From Marinobacterium iners DSM 11526 (GTDB lineage: Bacteria > Pseudomonadota > Gammaproteobacteria > Pseudomonadales > Balneatricaceae), in assembly GCF_900107855.1 (NCBI RefSeq), contig NZ_FNRJ01000003.1, forward strand, positions 62,001 through 126,000: a stretch of 64,000 bases of DNA. Reading direction: 5' to 3'. Made by a program: the position numbers and the translations under genes. The first letter of the stretch is position 1. Each line of letters opens with the position of its first letter. The notes under the pieces were generated by a model. The model searched no databases. It saw nothing but the letters and a program-made list of their open reading frames with translations, and had not been told where the DNA came from. This document shows positions 1 through 8,234 of the stretch, piece by piece.

Positions 1-227
1 CAGCAGAGCTGCGCGATGTAGTGAAAGCGGTGCCCCTGGAGCGGATGCTGATCGAAACTGATTCCCCATACCTGGCGCCGGTACCTCACCGGGGCAAGCA
101 GAATCAGCCGGCCTATGTGGCAGATGTTGCTGCATGTGTCGCCGAGCTTAAGGGTATTTCAGTTGAGCAGGTTGCCGAGCAGACTACGGCCAACTTCCAT
201 CAGTTGTTCAAGCGTACTCAGCCCTGA
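1..227 (+). CDS. TatD-family metal-dependent hydrolase, C-terminal end only
   Basis: The gene enters from outside the window, so only about the last 75 residues are seen, and the reading frame begins at the third base. The visible motif ETDSPYLAP followed by the HRGKQN stretch is the classic C-terminal signature of the TatD/YcfH family of metal-dependent deoxyribonucleases, where the aspartate is a metal ligand. The end of the protein ([10 protein letters not shown]) matches the usual family ending. The stop codon lies one base before the next gene, so the two are probably co-transcribed. Which TatD paralogue this is (TatD, YcfH or YjjV) cannot be decided from the fragment. Confidence 0.88.
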   Translation, partial: AELRDVVKAVPLERMLIETDSPYLAPVPHRGKQNQPAYVADVAACVAELKGISVEQVAEQTTANFHQLFKRTQP

Positions 228-228
228 A

Positions 229-1134
229 ATGCATTATTTTCAGCCTCCGGTCGATTATATCGAGCCTGTATTTCGTCCTCCGAGCGAAGCTGATTCGCTG
301 ATTTTCCAGGTCACCAATGGTTGCAGCTGGAATCGCTGTACCTTCTGTGACATGTATATTGACGACCATAAGCGCTTCAGGCCCAAGCCTGAATCAGACG
401 TTCTGGCCGAGATCGAACGTTGTGGTCAGGTAATGCCCTGGGTGCAACGTGTATTTCTGGCAGATGGTGATGCCATGGCACTGTCGGTAAGACGCCTGAG
501 CAGCATTCTGGAAGCGATCCGTACGCATCTGCCACAGGTACGAAGAGTGTCGGCGTATTGTTTGCCAGTCAACCTGAAGCGCAAGAGCGTGGAAGAGCTG
601 CAACGGTTGCGTGAGCTCGGGCTGACACTCATCTATATGGGGGCTGAAAGTGGCTCTGACAACGTCCTGGCGGCCTTCGACAAAGGGGAAACCTTTGAGA
701 GTACTGCTGAAGCTCTGCTCAAGGCGCAAAAGGCAGGCATAAAGCGCTCCGTAATGCTGATTAACGGGGCAGGAGGTCGGCGGTATTCCGATGAGCATGC
801 CGAAGCTTCAGCTCGGCTGGTCAACTTGACGCAGCCAGAATATCTGGCAACTCTGGTGCTGTTCTTTCGTCGAGGTGCCGAACAGCGTGTGCGTGCCGGC
901 TACGATGGTGATTTTGAGCCTTTGGATGCGGAAGGTCTATTTCGTGAAATGCATCTGTTGATCAGTGCGACCGAGCTGAAGCAGACGGTCTTTCGCAGTG
1001 ATCATGTATCCAATGCACTGGTGTTGAAGGGCACGTTGGGGAGGGATAAAGCACGTTTGCTGTCAGAGATTGAAGCAGCTGTTGAGTGGGTGCAGCAACA
1101 TCATATTCCAATGCGCCAGCAGGAGCGTTTCTAA
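229..1134 (+). CDS. Radical SAM protein with a CX4CX2C cluster motif
   Basis: A 301-residue protein. Near the N-terminus NGCSWNRCTFCDMY holds the cysteines (32, 37 and 40) that should ligate a 4Fe-4S cluster. The spacing is CX4CX2C rather than the common CX3CX2C, but as I recall it this spacing is typical of a family of uncharacterised radical SAM proteins with GCSxNRCTFC. A later stretch (YMGAESGSDNVL) fits the SAM-binding part of the barrel. I chose the ATG at 229 because the preceding tatD-like gene stops at 227 and the family motif then sits at the usual distance from the N-terminus. A longer frame from 115 would overlap tatD. Substrate and reaction are unknown. No clear ribosome site is present, so translation is probably coupled to the upstream gene. 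Confidence 0.85.
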   Translation: MHYFQPPVDYIEPVFRPPSEADSLIFQVTNGCSWNRCTFCDMYIDDHKRFRPKPESDVLAEIERCGQVMPWVQRVFLADGDAMALSVRRLSSILEAIRTHLPQVRRVSAYCLPVNLKRKSVEELQRLRELGLTLIYMGAESGSDNVLAAFDKGETFESTAEALLKAQKAGIKRSVMLINGAGGRRYSDEHAEASARLVNLTQPEYLATLVLFFRRGAEQRVRAGYDGDFEPLDAEGLFREMHLLISATELKQTVFRSDHVSNALVLKGTLGRDKARLLSEIEAAVEWVQQHHIPMRQQERF

Positions 1135-1154
1135 GGGGACCTAAGCCCCCTTAG
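1131..1154. terminator. Hairpin between convergent genes, possible terminator
   Basis: Eight-base arms CTAAGGGG and CCCCTTAG pair around an eight-base loop, starting inside the stop codon of the radical SAM gene and lying before the end of the leftward cheW-like gene. There is no good T-run on either side, so it may be a weak or Rho-assisted terminator. Confidence 0.4.
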
Positions 1155-1161
1155 AGCTGGC

Positions 1162-1728
1162 TTAGTAGCCGCGTTGGGCCTTGAGCTCTTCTTCGCTCAG
1201 TGGGGTGATGCTCAACAGCATTTTGGTCAAGTCGAGCAGAATGATCAGGATGTTGTTGTAGTAGCAAACGCCTTGTACAAAACGCTTGGTGGAGTCATCG
1301 CCGGAAACATTCGGGGCGCGATCCACATCGTTGTGCGGCAGGTTGATGACTTCATCCACACTGTCGACTACAAGTCCGATCACTTCCTGTTCATTGAACT
1401 CAACCACGATGACGCGTGTGTCGTCATCATAAGGTACCAGTGGAAGTCCAAACATGCGGCGGGTATCGATGACGGTCACTACATTACCGCGCAGGTTGAT
1501 GATTCCCAGTATCGCCTTGTCGGCTCCGGGTACCGGAGTAATCTCACTGAAGCGCAGGACTTCTTTAACCTGCATTACGTCGATGCCATAGAGTTCATCA
1601 TCTACCCGAAAGGTTGCCCACTGATGGTAGACAATCTCTTCCTGCTGGGCACGGCGTGAGCGTTCGGAATCGGCCTGTTGTCCGGCCTGCAGTGTTTTCA
1701 GGTGTTCAGCCGCGGCGTTTAGACTCAT
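1162..1728 (-). CDS. CheW-like chemotaxis coupling protein
   Basis: A 188-residue protein with one CheW (SH3-like) domain from about residue 35 to 175. Recognisable pieces are WATFRVDDELYGIDVMQV, the EITPVPGA stretch, the INLRGNVVTVID core and GLVVDSVDEVI. CheW proteins link methyl-accepting receptors to the kinase CheA in the inner-membrane array. The ATG at 1728 overlaps the stop of the upstream hyi gene as ATGA, so translation is coupled; a start 12 codons earlier is possible but would overlap hyi more deeply. It has about 35 extra residues before the domain. It is the last gene of a tRNA-thiolation operon and no other chemotaxis gene is in the window, so its partner is not known. Confidence 0.9.
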   Translation of the reverse strand: MSLNAAAEHLKTLQAGQQADSERSRRAQQEEIVYHQWATFRVDDELYGIDVMQVKEVLRFSEITPVPGADKAILGIINLRGNVVTVIDTRRMFGLPLVPYDDDTRVIVVEFNEQEVIGLVVDSVDEVINLPHNDVDRAPNVSGDDSTKRFVQGVCYYNNILIILLDLTKMLLSITPLSEEELKAQRGY

Positions 1729-2519
1729 GCTGTTCTGTCCTGTGTAATCCAAGGTTGCAACCATTCAAGGCTGGATTCTGTTTGGCCTGAAGGGTTGTAT
1801 TCAAGACTTATATAGCCGGAGTATCCCATAGCCTCAATAGCCTTGAAAAGGTTAGAGAAGTTAATTTCACCGCTGCCGGGCTCATGACGGCCTGGAACGT
1901 CCGCGATCTGTATATGTCCGATGTGTGTACTCAGGCGATTCAGAGTGTTGATCAGGTTCCCTTCCATAATCTGCATGTGATACACATCATACTGCAAACG
2001 GGTACTCGGCAGATCAAGGCGTTTGATCAGGTCTACAACCTGAGTACTGTGGTGCAAGCGGAAACCCGGCAGATCTTCGGTGTTGATTGCTTCGATCAGC
2101 AGCTCAACATTGGCCTTATGGCACTGCTGAGCGGCCAGTCGCAGGTTTGATTCCAGTGTCTGCTGAACCTGTTCTTCGTTTTGCCCGCAAGGTGTAATGC
2201 CAGCCAGGAAGTTGAGCTTGGGCACACTCAGCCGCTTTGCCCACTGCAGCGCAAGCGCCAGGCCATCCGCAAATTCACTTTGGCGCCTTGGGTCACAGCA
2301 CAGGCTGCGATCGCCATTGTCCCAGCCACCGGCCGGAATATTGATCAGTATCAGCTCTAGCTGCTGTTGACTCAAGGCATCGGCAACAGCTTCCAGTCCA
2401 AGAGCGTAAGGAAACTGGATTTCGACAGATGAAAAGCCGGCGGCACGGGCAGCCGCGAAGCGCTCCAGAAACGGAAGTTCGGTAAACAGCAGGCTGAGGT
2501 TGGCGGCAAAACGCAGCAT
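1725..2519 (-). CDS. hyi: Hydroxypyruvate isomerase family protein (TIM barrel)
   Basis: A 264-residue xylose-isomerase-like TIM barrel. The start (MLRFAANLSLLF), the NIPAGGWDNGDRG-like stretch, LIEAIN, the YDVYHMQIMEG motif with metal ligands, and HIQIADVPGRHEPG are all typical of hydroxypyruvate isomerase (Hyi/OtnI), about 258 residues in E. coli. The known reaction is interconversion of hydroxypyruvate and tartronate semialdehyde in glyoxylate metabolism; OtnI-type members act on four-carbon acids instead, and the sequence alone does not separate them. It starts two bases after tusE ends, inside the tus operon. An aminotransferase and a beta-hydroxyacid dehydrogenase that could act on the same small acids lie at 9.2-11.2 kb. 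Confidence 0.88.
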   Translation of the reverse strand: MLRFAANLSLLFTELPFLERFAAARAAGFSSVEIQFPYALGLEAVADALSQQQLELILINIPAGGWDNGDRSLCCDPRRQSEFADGLALALQWAKRLSVPKLNFLAGITPCGQNEEQVQQTLESNLRLAAQQCHKANVELLIEAINTEDLPGFRLHHSTQVVDLIKRLDLPSTRLQYDVYHMQIMEGNLINTLNRLSTHIGHIQIADVPGRHEPGSGEINFSNLFKAIEAMGYSGYISLEYNPSGQTESSLEWLQPWITQDRTA

Positions 2520-2521
2520 GG

Positions 2522-2857
2522 TCAGAGACAGTTTTCCGGTTTGGGCAAACCTGCCAGCAATGCTGCGACTTTGGCTGGGCTGCCTGGAAACAGTTGCATC
2601 AGGTAGATACTGCGCCCCTTGTCCTTGCCGAGTTTTTGGCTGACAGCTTTGACCAAAGGACGCATGGCGGGGGATAGCTGGTACTGCCGATAAAAGTCAC
2701 GCAACAGATACAAAATTTCCCAGTGGGCATCCGTCAGCTCAATTGTCAGTTCTTGAGCCAGATGTGATGCAACTTCAGGAGTCCATTGTGAGACATCATA
2801 AAGATAGCCTTCTTCGTCAAGCTCCACGGTGCTTCCGTTAATACTGAGTATTGTCAT
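2522..2857 (-). CDS. tusE: Sulfur relay protein TusE (DsrC family)
   Basis: A 111-residue DsrC/TusE protein. The C-terminal arm ends P-K-P-E-N-C-L; Cys110, next to last, is the sulfur-carrying cysteine. The second cysteine found in true DsrC of sulfur oxidisers is absent in the LAGLPKP stretch, which favours a TusE role. In E. coli TusE takes persulfide from TusBCD and hands it to MnmA for 2-thiouridine at position 34 of tRNA; mnmA is at 57.8 kb here. It lies one base after tusB and two bases before hyi. Confidence 0.93.
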   Translation of the reverse strand: MTILSINGSTVELDEEGYLYDVSQWTPEVASHLAQELTIELTDAHWEILYLLRDFYRQYQLSPAMRPLVKAVSQKLGKDKGRSIYLMQLFPGSPAKVAALLAGLPKPENCL

Positions 2858-2858
2858 A

Positions 2859-3140
2859 TCAAAACCAGTTTATGACACTATCATGAGTTACCGCCAGTTC
2901 AACAAATCCGGCATCGTCCACACAGCTGACTCCATCTGGGGTGATACCCCGTGCAAGCAGATCAGGCTCAAGTGCCAGAATGCGCGCGGGCAGTCGTGTC
3001 AGTTCGTTCCTGTAGTGTGGCAGCAGCCAGTAAACAGCTTCTTCAATCAGTAACAGTGAGTCGTTTTCGCTCAGGCTGGCAGCACAGGTCTGGAAGGCTG
3101 TGCGATCAGAAGGAGAGGTGTTCAGCGTGTGCAGAATCAT
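2859..3140 (-). CDS. tusB: Sulfur relay subunit TusB
   Basis: A 93-residue DsrH/TusB protein (MILHTLNTSP start, then D-S-L-L-L-I-E-E-A-V-Y). TusB forms the heterohexameric TusBCD complex that moves sulfur from TusA to TusE. Its start overlaps the tusC stop by four bases, as expected for subunits made in fixed ratio. TusB is the least conserved subunit; the assignment rests on length, the N-terminal motif and its place between tusC and tusE. Confidence 0.92.
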   Translation of the reverse strand: MILHTLNTSPSDRTAFQTCAASLSENDSLLLIEEAVYWLLPHYRNELTRLPARILALEPDLLARGITPDGVSCVDDAGFVELAVTHDSVINWF

Positions 3141-3499
3141 AGCGTTATAACCCGAGAGTGTCGTGCCATCAAAGCCCGTATTTCGTCCTGATCCAGTACG
3201 GCAGGGGCAGGATCAAGCCGTGAGGCTTCCAGGCCATGTAGAGCAAGACTTTGGGTGCTTGTATAGACTTGATCTATATCGTACATCGGCAGTGCTCCCA
3301 GCATGGCGTTGGGGCTTTTCTGGCCAATGCGACCGCTTTGTTGATCTGGCAAAAGCTGCAGTACCGCATCGTCAAGCAACAGAAGTGTCACGGGTAGTTC
3401 AAACAGTGCGCAGCTGAGTGCAACATCAATGGCATCACGTGCGGCGGATGATGAATAGGGTGCGCGCCGGCAGATGATCAATACATCGGGCTTGCTCAT
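3137..3499 (-). CDS. tusC: Sulfur relay subunit TusC
   Basis: A 120-residue DsrF/TusC protein. The N-terminal strand (VLIICRRAPYSSS) and the following A-R-D-A-I-D-V-A-L-S helix are typical. It is a structural subunit of TusBCD and carries no catalytic cysteine of its own. Four-base overlaps join it to tusD upstream and tusB downstream. Confidence 0.92.
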   Translation of the reverse strand: MSKPDVLIICRRAPYSSSAARDAIDVALSCALFELPVTLLLLDDAVLQLLPDQQSGRIGQKSPNAMLGALPMYDIDQVYTSTQSLALHGLEASRLDPAPAVLDQDEIRALMARHSRVITL

Positions 3500-3894
3500 C
3501 CTCGACCTCCGAACGTGATAACACGGTCTGACTGGATCAGAGCCTCACTTAATTGTCCCAGGCCTGACAACTCAAAGCCGGGTGCCAAATTGGCAGCGGG
3601 CTTTTCATATCGTTTGGCCTCGTTTTCATCGAGAACACCGCGGCGAACAGCGGCTGAGATGCATACGACCAAATCCAACTGATGTTCCTGCGCCAGTAAC
3701 TGCCATGCCAGCGGCACGGACTGCTCATCTCTGGGCGGAGATGCCAGTGCGCTGGCGTTATGTACCCCATCGCGGTAGAAAAATACCCGGTAAAGTTCAT
3801 GCCCGCTTGCCAGTAGTGCGCGTGCAAAACGCAGCGCGGTATCGGCCGATGCAGACTGGTAGGGGGCTGAGTGGATAACAAGGGTGAATTTCAT
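3496..3894 (-). CDS. tusD: Sulfur relay subunit TusD (DsrE family)
   Basis: A 132-residue DsrE/TusD protein, first gene of the tusD-tusC-tusB-tusE-hyi-cheW operon. Cys78 in the stretch LDLVVCISAAVRRG matches the sulfur-accepting cysteine of TusD, and the N-terminus (MKFTLVIHSAPY) is typical. It should receive persulfide from TusA in the cytoplasm. A terminator for the upstream yccA gene lies just before it, so the tus operon probably has its own promoter in the roughly 60 bases between 3895 and 3960, though I cannot pick out clear -35/-10 boxes there. Confidence 0.94.
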   Translation of the reverse strand: MKFTLVIHSAPYQSASADTALRFARALLASGHELYRVFFYRDGVHNASALASPPRDEQSVPLAWQLLAQEHQLDLVVCISAAVRRGVLDENEAKRYEKPAANLAPGFELSGLGQLSEALIQSDRVITFGGRG

Positions 3895-3909
3895 TGTGGA
3901 GACCAGACA

Positions 3910-3945
3910 TAAAAAAGCCCCGCAATCTTAACAGATATGCGGGGC
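3910..3945 (-). terminator. Rho-independent terminator of the yccA gene
   Basis: Eight-base arms (GCCCCGCA with TGCGGGGC) around a 13-base loop, followed on the minus strand by a run of six T. It lies between the end of yccA and the start of tusD, which separates the two transcription units at least in part. Confidence 0.85.
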
Positions 3946-3962
3946 CGGGTGGCAGTCGATGA

Positions 3963-4646
3963 TCAGTCGTCGCTGAAAGCGCTGACCAGGCTGAGCAGAT
4001 GTACAAACAGGTTGTAAATGCTCAGGTACAGGCCAACTGTAGCCATGATGTAGTTTGTATAACGGCCGTTAACAATGTTGCTGGTGTCATACAGGATGAA
4101 CCCGGCCATCAGCAGCACGACAGCAGCCGAGAATGCCAGGCTAATACCGGAAATATCGACACCAAACAGTGGCAGTACGAACAGAGCCAGCATCGCTACA
4201 ATAAGGATGATTGAGCCTGCTGCCAGGAACCCTCCCATGAAGCTGAAGTCCTTGCGAGAGCTGAGTACATAGGCGGACAGCCCCAGGAAGGTGATGGCAG
4301 TCATGCCCATGGCGGTCATCACGACCTGTCCACCGTTTGGCAATGCCAGATAGTGGTTAAGCAATGGCCCCAGGCCAAAGCCCAGCAGGCCAGTAAAGGC
4401 GAAAGTCAGCGGCAGTGCAGCGGCCGAGTTCTGCTTGCGGTTAATGACAAACAGCAGTACGAAGCTCAGGATCACACTGCCGAGATACACCATGAACGGA
4501 GGGTTGATTGCCATGGAGATACCCGCTGTCACGGCACTGAATATCAGTGTCATGGCCAGCAGCATATAGGTGTTACGGATGACCTTGTTGGTCTCCAGTA
4601 CCGCCTGCTGAGAGCGGCCTTCGAATGTGCGAACGTTATCCATCAT
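3963..4646 (-). CDS. yccA: Bax inhibitor-1/YccA family membrane protein
   Basis: A 227-residue protein with seven predicted membrane segments, of the BI-1 (TMBIM) family; E. coli YccA, a modulator of the FtsH protease, has 219 residues. Typical pieces are N-K-V-I-R-N-T-Y near the start, FTGLLGFGLGP in the middle and the Y-D-T-S-N-I-V-N-G motif near the end with the conserved aspartate thought to sense pH or calcium. I start it at 4646, where AGAGG precedes two consecutive ATG codons; a start at 4667 lacks a ribosome site. Placement beside tusDCB is also seen in pseudomonads. Confidence 0.9.
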   Translation of the reverse strand: MMDNVRTFEGRSQQAVLETNKVIRNTYMLLAMTLIFSAVTAGISMAINPPFMVYLGSVILSFVLLFVINRKQNSAAALPLTFAFTGLLGFGLGPLLNHYLALPNGGQVVMTAMGMTAITFLGLSAYVLSSRKDFSFMGGFLAAGSIILIVAMLALFVLPLFGVDISGISLAFSAAVVLLMAGFILYDTSNIVNGRYTNYIMATVGLYLSIYNLFVHLLSLVSAFSDD

Positions 4647-4786
4647 TAACCTCTTGTTGGTGTCCATCGGTACTGATAACGGATTCTAATTGGGTTTCAC
4701 GCAGGTTTCGACCGTTTAACTGCAAAAAGATTCCCGGTAGAATTTTGCGCTTTGTTTTTATCTGCCGTTGATGCCAAGGGTAGCCT

Positions 4787-5554
4787 GTGACCGACTCAAC
4801 TGAGCTTGTTGTTCTTTATGAAGATGAATACCTTGTGGCTGTTCACAAGCCGGCCGGATTGCTGGTGCATCCCAGCTGGATAGCGCCGGCGAGAACACCG
4901 AACCTTGTTTCCATGTTGAAGCAGCGCTACCCCGGTGAAACCGTGCATACGGTGCACCGTCTGGATCGTGCCACATCGGGCGTTATTCTGTTCGCCCGCC
5001 GTAAGGACGTGGGGCAGCATCTGCAGCAGCAGTTCATCGAGCGCAGCGTTCGCAAGGTCTATCTGTGTGTCGTCAGAGGCTGGACGGAAGAGGCTGGAGT
5101 GATCGATTATGCGCTCAAGCCTATTCATGACAAATATGCGGATCCACTGGCCAATCCAGACAAGGAACCGAAAGAGGCAGTGTCGGAATATCGGCGACTG
5201 GCGACCGTATCCTTGCCGATTGCGGTGGGGCGCTACCTCGAGGCGCGCTACTCACTGGTTGAGGTTAAACCAAAAACCGGGCGCAAGCACCAGATTAGAC
5301 GTCATATGAAACATATTCTGCACCCCATCGTCGGTGATACCAAGCACGGGGAAGGGCGCCACAATCGACTGTTTCGTGAGCACCTGGATTCTCATCGTTT
5401 GCTGCTGATGGCTGTCGCGATAGAGTTTGCGCATCCGGTGACAGGGCAAAAGGTTAAAATTGAATCTGGTGTTGGCGACGGTGTCGAGGGGTTGTTCAGG
5501 CGTCTTGGTTGGGTAGAGGGCTACCCGGTCAGCAGCAGTGTGACTCTGAGCTGA
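4787..5554 (+). CDS. truC: tRNA pseudouridine(65) synthase TruC-like
   Basis: A 255-residue RsuA/RluA-family pseudouridine synthase without an S4 domain. HRLDRATSG holds the catalytic aspartate (about residue 60), and the end of the fold is marked by E-V-K-P-K-T-G-R-K-H-Q-I-R-R-H. The N-terminal YEDEYLVAVHKPAG matches TruC, which modifies U65 in tRNA. The start is GTG at 4787 with AAGGG six bases upstream; no in-frame ATG is available nearby. It is divergent from yccA and convergent with luxS, the two stops lying only 12 bases apart. Confidence 0.88.
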   Translation: MTDSTELVVLYEDEYLVAVHKPAGLLVHPSWIAPARTPNLVSMLKQRYPGETVHTVHRLDRATSGVILFARRKDVGQHLQQQFIERSVRKVYLCVVRGWTEEAGVIDYALKPIHDKYADPLANPDKEPKEAVSEYRRLATVSLPIAVGRYLEARYSLVEVKPKTGRKHQIRRHMKHILHPIVGDTKHGEGRHNRLFREHLDSHRLLLMAVAIEFAHPVTGQKVKIESGVGDGVEGLFRRLGWVEGYPVSSSVTLS

Positions 5555-5566
5555 CCGGTCAGGGGC

Positions 5567-6046
5567 TCAGGACAGCCAGTTGTCTGGATCGTTTTCGTCA
5601 GCGAACACCTGCGGCCACTCATTGCGGTGGTTGAGCATTTCACGGGCAATGGACTTAGCGCCTTCCAGGTCATGGCTTGCGGCCCAACCACACTGCAGTT
5701 CATTACAGGCAGGTACTTCCGTTGCATCCAGCACGTCCTGCAGGGTGCGCGCCAGCACTGCAAGAATTTCACTGTAATCATCGTGGTTCATGACCGAAAG
5801 ATAAAAACCGGTCTGGCAACCCATGGGGCTGAAATCCAGCACGCAATCCAAGTGGTTGCGTATCAGCTCAGCAATCATGTGTTCCAGCGAATGCAGTGAT
5901 GGCATCGGCATGTGTGCCTGGTTGGGCTGGCAGAATCGAATGTCATATTTATGCACTCGATCCTGTTTGCCTTCGGTAACGCCGACCAGACGAACATAAG
6001 GAGCAATGACTTTTGTGTGGTTGAAGTTGAAGCTCTCGACGTTCAT
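5567..6046 (-). CDS. luxS: S-ribosylhomocysteine lyase LuxS
   Basis: A 159-residue LuxS. The metal-binding H-x-x-E-H is at residues 52-56, the catalytic cysteine in [10 protein letters not shown] is residue 77 and the third metal ligand is probably Cys119 in ELQCGW. LuxS splits S-ribosylhomocysteine to homocysteine and DPD, the AI-2 precursor. MtnN, which makes its substrate, is encoded at 8374 and MetH, which re-methylates homocysteine, at 32.4 kb. It stands alone, convergent with truC, with its own upstream region of 270 bases in which I see no other gene. No AI-2 receptor is recognised in the window. Confidence 0.96.
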   Translation of the reverse strand: MNVESFNFNHTKVIAPYVRLVGVTEGKQDRVHKYDIRFCQPNQAHMPMPSLHSLEHMIAELIRNHLDCVLDFSPMGCQTGFYLSVMNHDDYSEILAVLARTLQDVLDATEVPACNELQCGWAASHDLEGAKSIAREMLNHRNEWPQVFADENDPDNWLS

Positions 6047-6316
6047 TAAAAAACCTTTTTGAACAATTAATTAGGGATATCATCTCCAGTAATGCATAAG
6101 GTATGGATGCGATGCCGGGTATGATGTTGTTAGTGCTATGATAGCAGAGCTGTTGGTTGCTGGCAGGGGTGGTTGAGATTCAGATGGCTGTTGGGCGGCA
6201 TCTAGGGTAAGCTAGTGCGCAGTGATTTTTCAATTATACCTGTTACACCTCATATCGCCGTCACGCTATTCCGGCTTGTCGGCTATCCCTGTTGTACTTC
6301 AAGAGACTAATGTTGC

Positions 6317-7618
6317 ATGAGTTTTGCTTCTCTGGGGCTGTCAGCTCCGTTGCTGAAAGCGGTAGCTGATCAGGGCTACGACACCCCTTCCCCCATCCAG
6401 TTGCAGGCGATTCCTGCTGTGCTGGCAGGTCGTGATGTAATGGCGGCCGCCCAAACAGGTACGGGTAAAACAGCCGGATTTACGCTGCCGATGCTGGAGT
6501 GCCTGGTAGGCGGAAAGCCTGCGGGTGCCAATCAGGCACGGGCTCTGGTATTGACACCAACCCGTGAACTGGCTGCTCAGGTGGGCGAAAGCGTTGCTAC
6601 CTATGGGCGTAATCTGAAGCTGCGCTCTGCTGTGGTGTTTGGTGGTGTGAAGATCAACCCGCAGATGCAAAAGCTGCGCGGCGGAGTGGATGTATTGGTC
6701 GCGACGCCAGGGCGTCTGCTGGATCTGTATCAGCAAAATGCCATCCGCTTCAATCATCTGGAAATTCTGGTGTTGGATGAAGCCGACCGTATGCTGGATA
6801 TGGGCTTTATCAATGATATTCGCAAGGTCATGGCGCTGCTGCCGGCTCGACGTCAGAACCTGATGTTTTCGGCCACGTTTTCTGACCCGATTCGCAAGCT
6901 GGCCAAGGGTATTGTGAATGATCCGGTTGAGGTGTCGGTTAGTCCCGGCAACAGTACGGCGGATACAGTCAGGCAGTGGTTGAGTCCGGTTGATAAGAAG
7001 CGAAAACCGGATCTGTTGCTTGAATTGATTCGCCAGCATGGCTGGAAGCAGGTGCTGGTGTTTACAAAAACCAAGCATGGTGCCAACAAGCTGGCCAAGT
7101 TTCTGGATGATGCTGGTGTCAAGTCGGCCGCCATTCATGGCAACAAAAGCCAGGGTGCACGCACCAAGGCGCTGGCTGACTTCAAATCCGGCGCGGTAGA
7201 GGTGCTGGTCGCAACTGATATCGCGGCTCGCGGGCTGGATATCGACCAGCTGCCGCAGGTAGTTAACTTCGAGCTGCCAAATGTGGCCGAAGATTATGTG
7301 CATCGCATAGGTCGTACTGGTCGTGCCGGTGCAACAGGGCAGGCTGTTTCGCTGGTGTGTGCCGATGAGGCTGATCTTTTGTTCGGTATTGAGCGTTTGA
7401 CGCGGCAGACGATCGAGCGTCAGGAGGTTGAAGGCTTTGAGCCTGTGCATCCATTGCCGCCTGCGGGTACTCGAGTGCCTGCGTCAAAGCGTGGCGGTGA
7501 GCAGAAGCGGGGCGCCCGCAAGCCCAAGGTAGAGCACAAGGATGGTCAGAAGCCGGCTGGCAGCGCGCATGCTCGTCGTCGTGCTCGCCGCCCCCGAGCG
7601 GTTGCCGCTGCGGGTTAA
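6317..7618 (+). CDS. rhlE: DEAD-box RNA helicase RhlE-like
   Basis: A 433-residue DEAD-box helicase. All core motifs are visible in order: Q motif ([11 protein letters not shown]), Walker [31 protein letters not shown], and in the second domain [11 protein letters not shown] and [10 protein letters not shown]. The C-terminal tail from about residue 385 is rich in Lys and Arg, as in RhlE, and probably binds RNA or ribosomes. Such helicases help ribosome maturation and mRNA turnover in the cold, and a cold-shock gene is the convergent neighbour. The ATG at 6317 has only a weak AGAG upstream. Confidence 0.93.
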   Translation: MSFASLGLSAPLLKAVADQGYDTPSPIQLQAIPAVLAGRDVMAAAQTGTGKTAGFTLPMLECLVGGKPAGANQARALVLTPTRELAAQVGESVATYGRNLKLRSAVVFGGVKINPQMQKLRGGVDVLVATPGRLLDLYQQNAIRFNHLEILVLDEADRMLDMGFINDIRKVMALLPARRQNLMFSATFSDPIRKLAKGIVNDPVEVSVSPGNSTADTVRQWLSPVDKKRKPDLLLELIRQHGWKQVLVFTKTKHGANKLAKFLDDAGVKSAAIHGNKSQGARTKALADFKSGAVEVLVATDIAARGLDIDQLPQVVNFELPNVAEDYVHRIGRTGRAGATGQAVSLVCADEADLLFGIERLTRQTIERQEVEGFEPVHPLPPAGTRVPASKRGGEQKRGARKPKVEHKDGQKPAGSAHARRRARRPRAVAAAG

Positions 7619-7701
7619 CAATTGAGGGAGGGGGTGCCTCGGTTTGTCGGGGCGTCCTGTCTGCGCAAGCTGCTGAATATTTTGATACAAAAATCAGGCA
7701 C

Positions 7702-7730
7702 AAAAAAAGCGACTCGTGGTCGCTTTTTTT
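7702..7730. terminator. Bidirectional terminator between rhlE and cspA
   Basis: Twelve-base perfect arms (seven A then GCGAC, and the complement) around the loop TCGTG. The flanking A7/T7 runs give a proper T tract in both directions, so it can stop rhlE (plus) and the cold-shock gene (minus). Confidence 0.92.
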
Positions 7731-7752
7731 AGATTCGGCAGTAAGAGCAAGC

Positions 7753-7959
7753 TTACAGCGGAACGATGTTCTCAGCCTGAGGACCTTTCTGGCCCTGAGT
7801 GACCTTGAACTCAACCTTCTGGCCTTCGTGCAGGGTTTTGAAGCCTGAACCCTGGATAGCGCTGAAGTGAGCAAAGACGTCCGGACCGGATTCCTGCTCG
7901 ATGAAGCCAAAGCCTTTAGTTTCGTTGAACCACTTAACGGTGCCGGTAGTAGTAGACAT
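7753..7959 (-). CDS. Cold-shock protein, CspA family
   Basis: A 68-residue single cold-shock domain with both RNA-binding motifs, KGFGFI (RNP1) and VFAHFS (RNP2). It binds single-stranded nucleic acid and melts RNA secondary structure. AGGA lies nine bases before the ATG. The mRNA seems to have a leader of about 160 bases from a strong promoter at 8126-8153, the arrangement known for cold-inducible cspA. A second, CspD-like gene is at 56442, so at least two paralogues exist. Confidence 0.95.
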   Translation of the reverse strand: MSTTTGTVKWFNETKGFGFIEQESGPDVFAHFSAIQGSGFKTLHEGQKVEFKVTQGQKGPQAENIVPL

Positions 7960-8125
7960 GATGATCTATCCTAAATTTCAAAATATTTTTTTGCCAAGAC
8001 TGTGTCGAGGCGGTTTGCTCTAAAAGTTGCTATCTACTTATGAATCTCAGGACGAGTACTAACTACAAGGCAGGACTTCGAAATGGTCGTACGTAAATAT
8101 ATGCGTTACTTTCAAGCTGAAAATC

Positions 8126-8153
8126 ATTCTATACGGTTGCCTCGCCTTGTCAA
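8126..8153 (-). promoter_or_regulatory. Sigma-70 promoter of the cold-shock gene with a long 5' leader
   Basis: On the minus strand TTGACA (8148-8153) and TAGAAT (8126-8131) are separated by 16 bases. Transcription would begin near 8119, giving a leader of about 160 bases before the start at 7959, close to the length of the E. coli cspA leader that acts as a thermosensor. TTACGTACGAC near 8087-8097 loosely resembles the cold box. The rest of the 7960-8373 interval holds the palindrome at 8201-8234 and no gene that I can support. Confidence 0.65.
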
Positions 8154-8200
8154 TCAAATATTACGGGTGTTGTTAAAATAAATCATAGCTTGTGTATGTG

Positions 8201-8234
8201 AATTAAGTACACAATACGTATTGTGTACTTAATT
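8201..8234. repeat. Perfect 34-bp palindrome
   Basis: Every base from 8201 to 8234 pairs with its mirror partner; the centre is AATACGTATT and the arms extend through TGTACTTAATT. It lies upstream of both the cold-shock promoter and mtnN. The lack of a spacer, AT-rich arms and absence of a T tract make it look like a protein-binding operator rather than a terminator. Its core, 8212-8229, recurs with two transitions at 17413-17430. Confidence 0.85.

Noticed and set aside
5533-5566. CTGACCGGTCAG palindrome as terminator between truC and luxS
   Set aside because: It is a short palindrome without loop or T tract, partly within the truC stop region; not enough for a terminator call.
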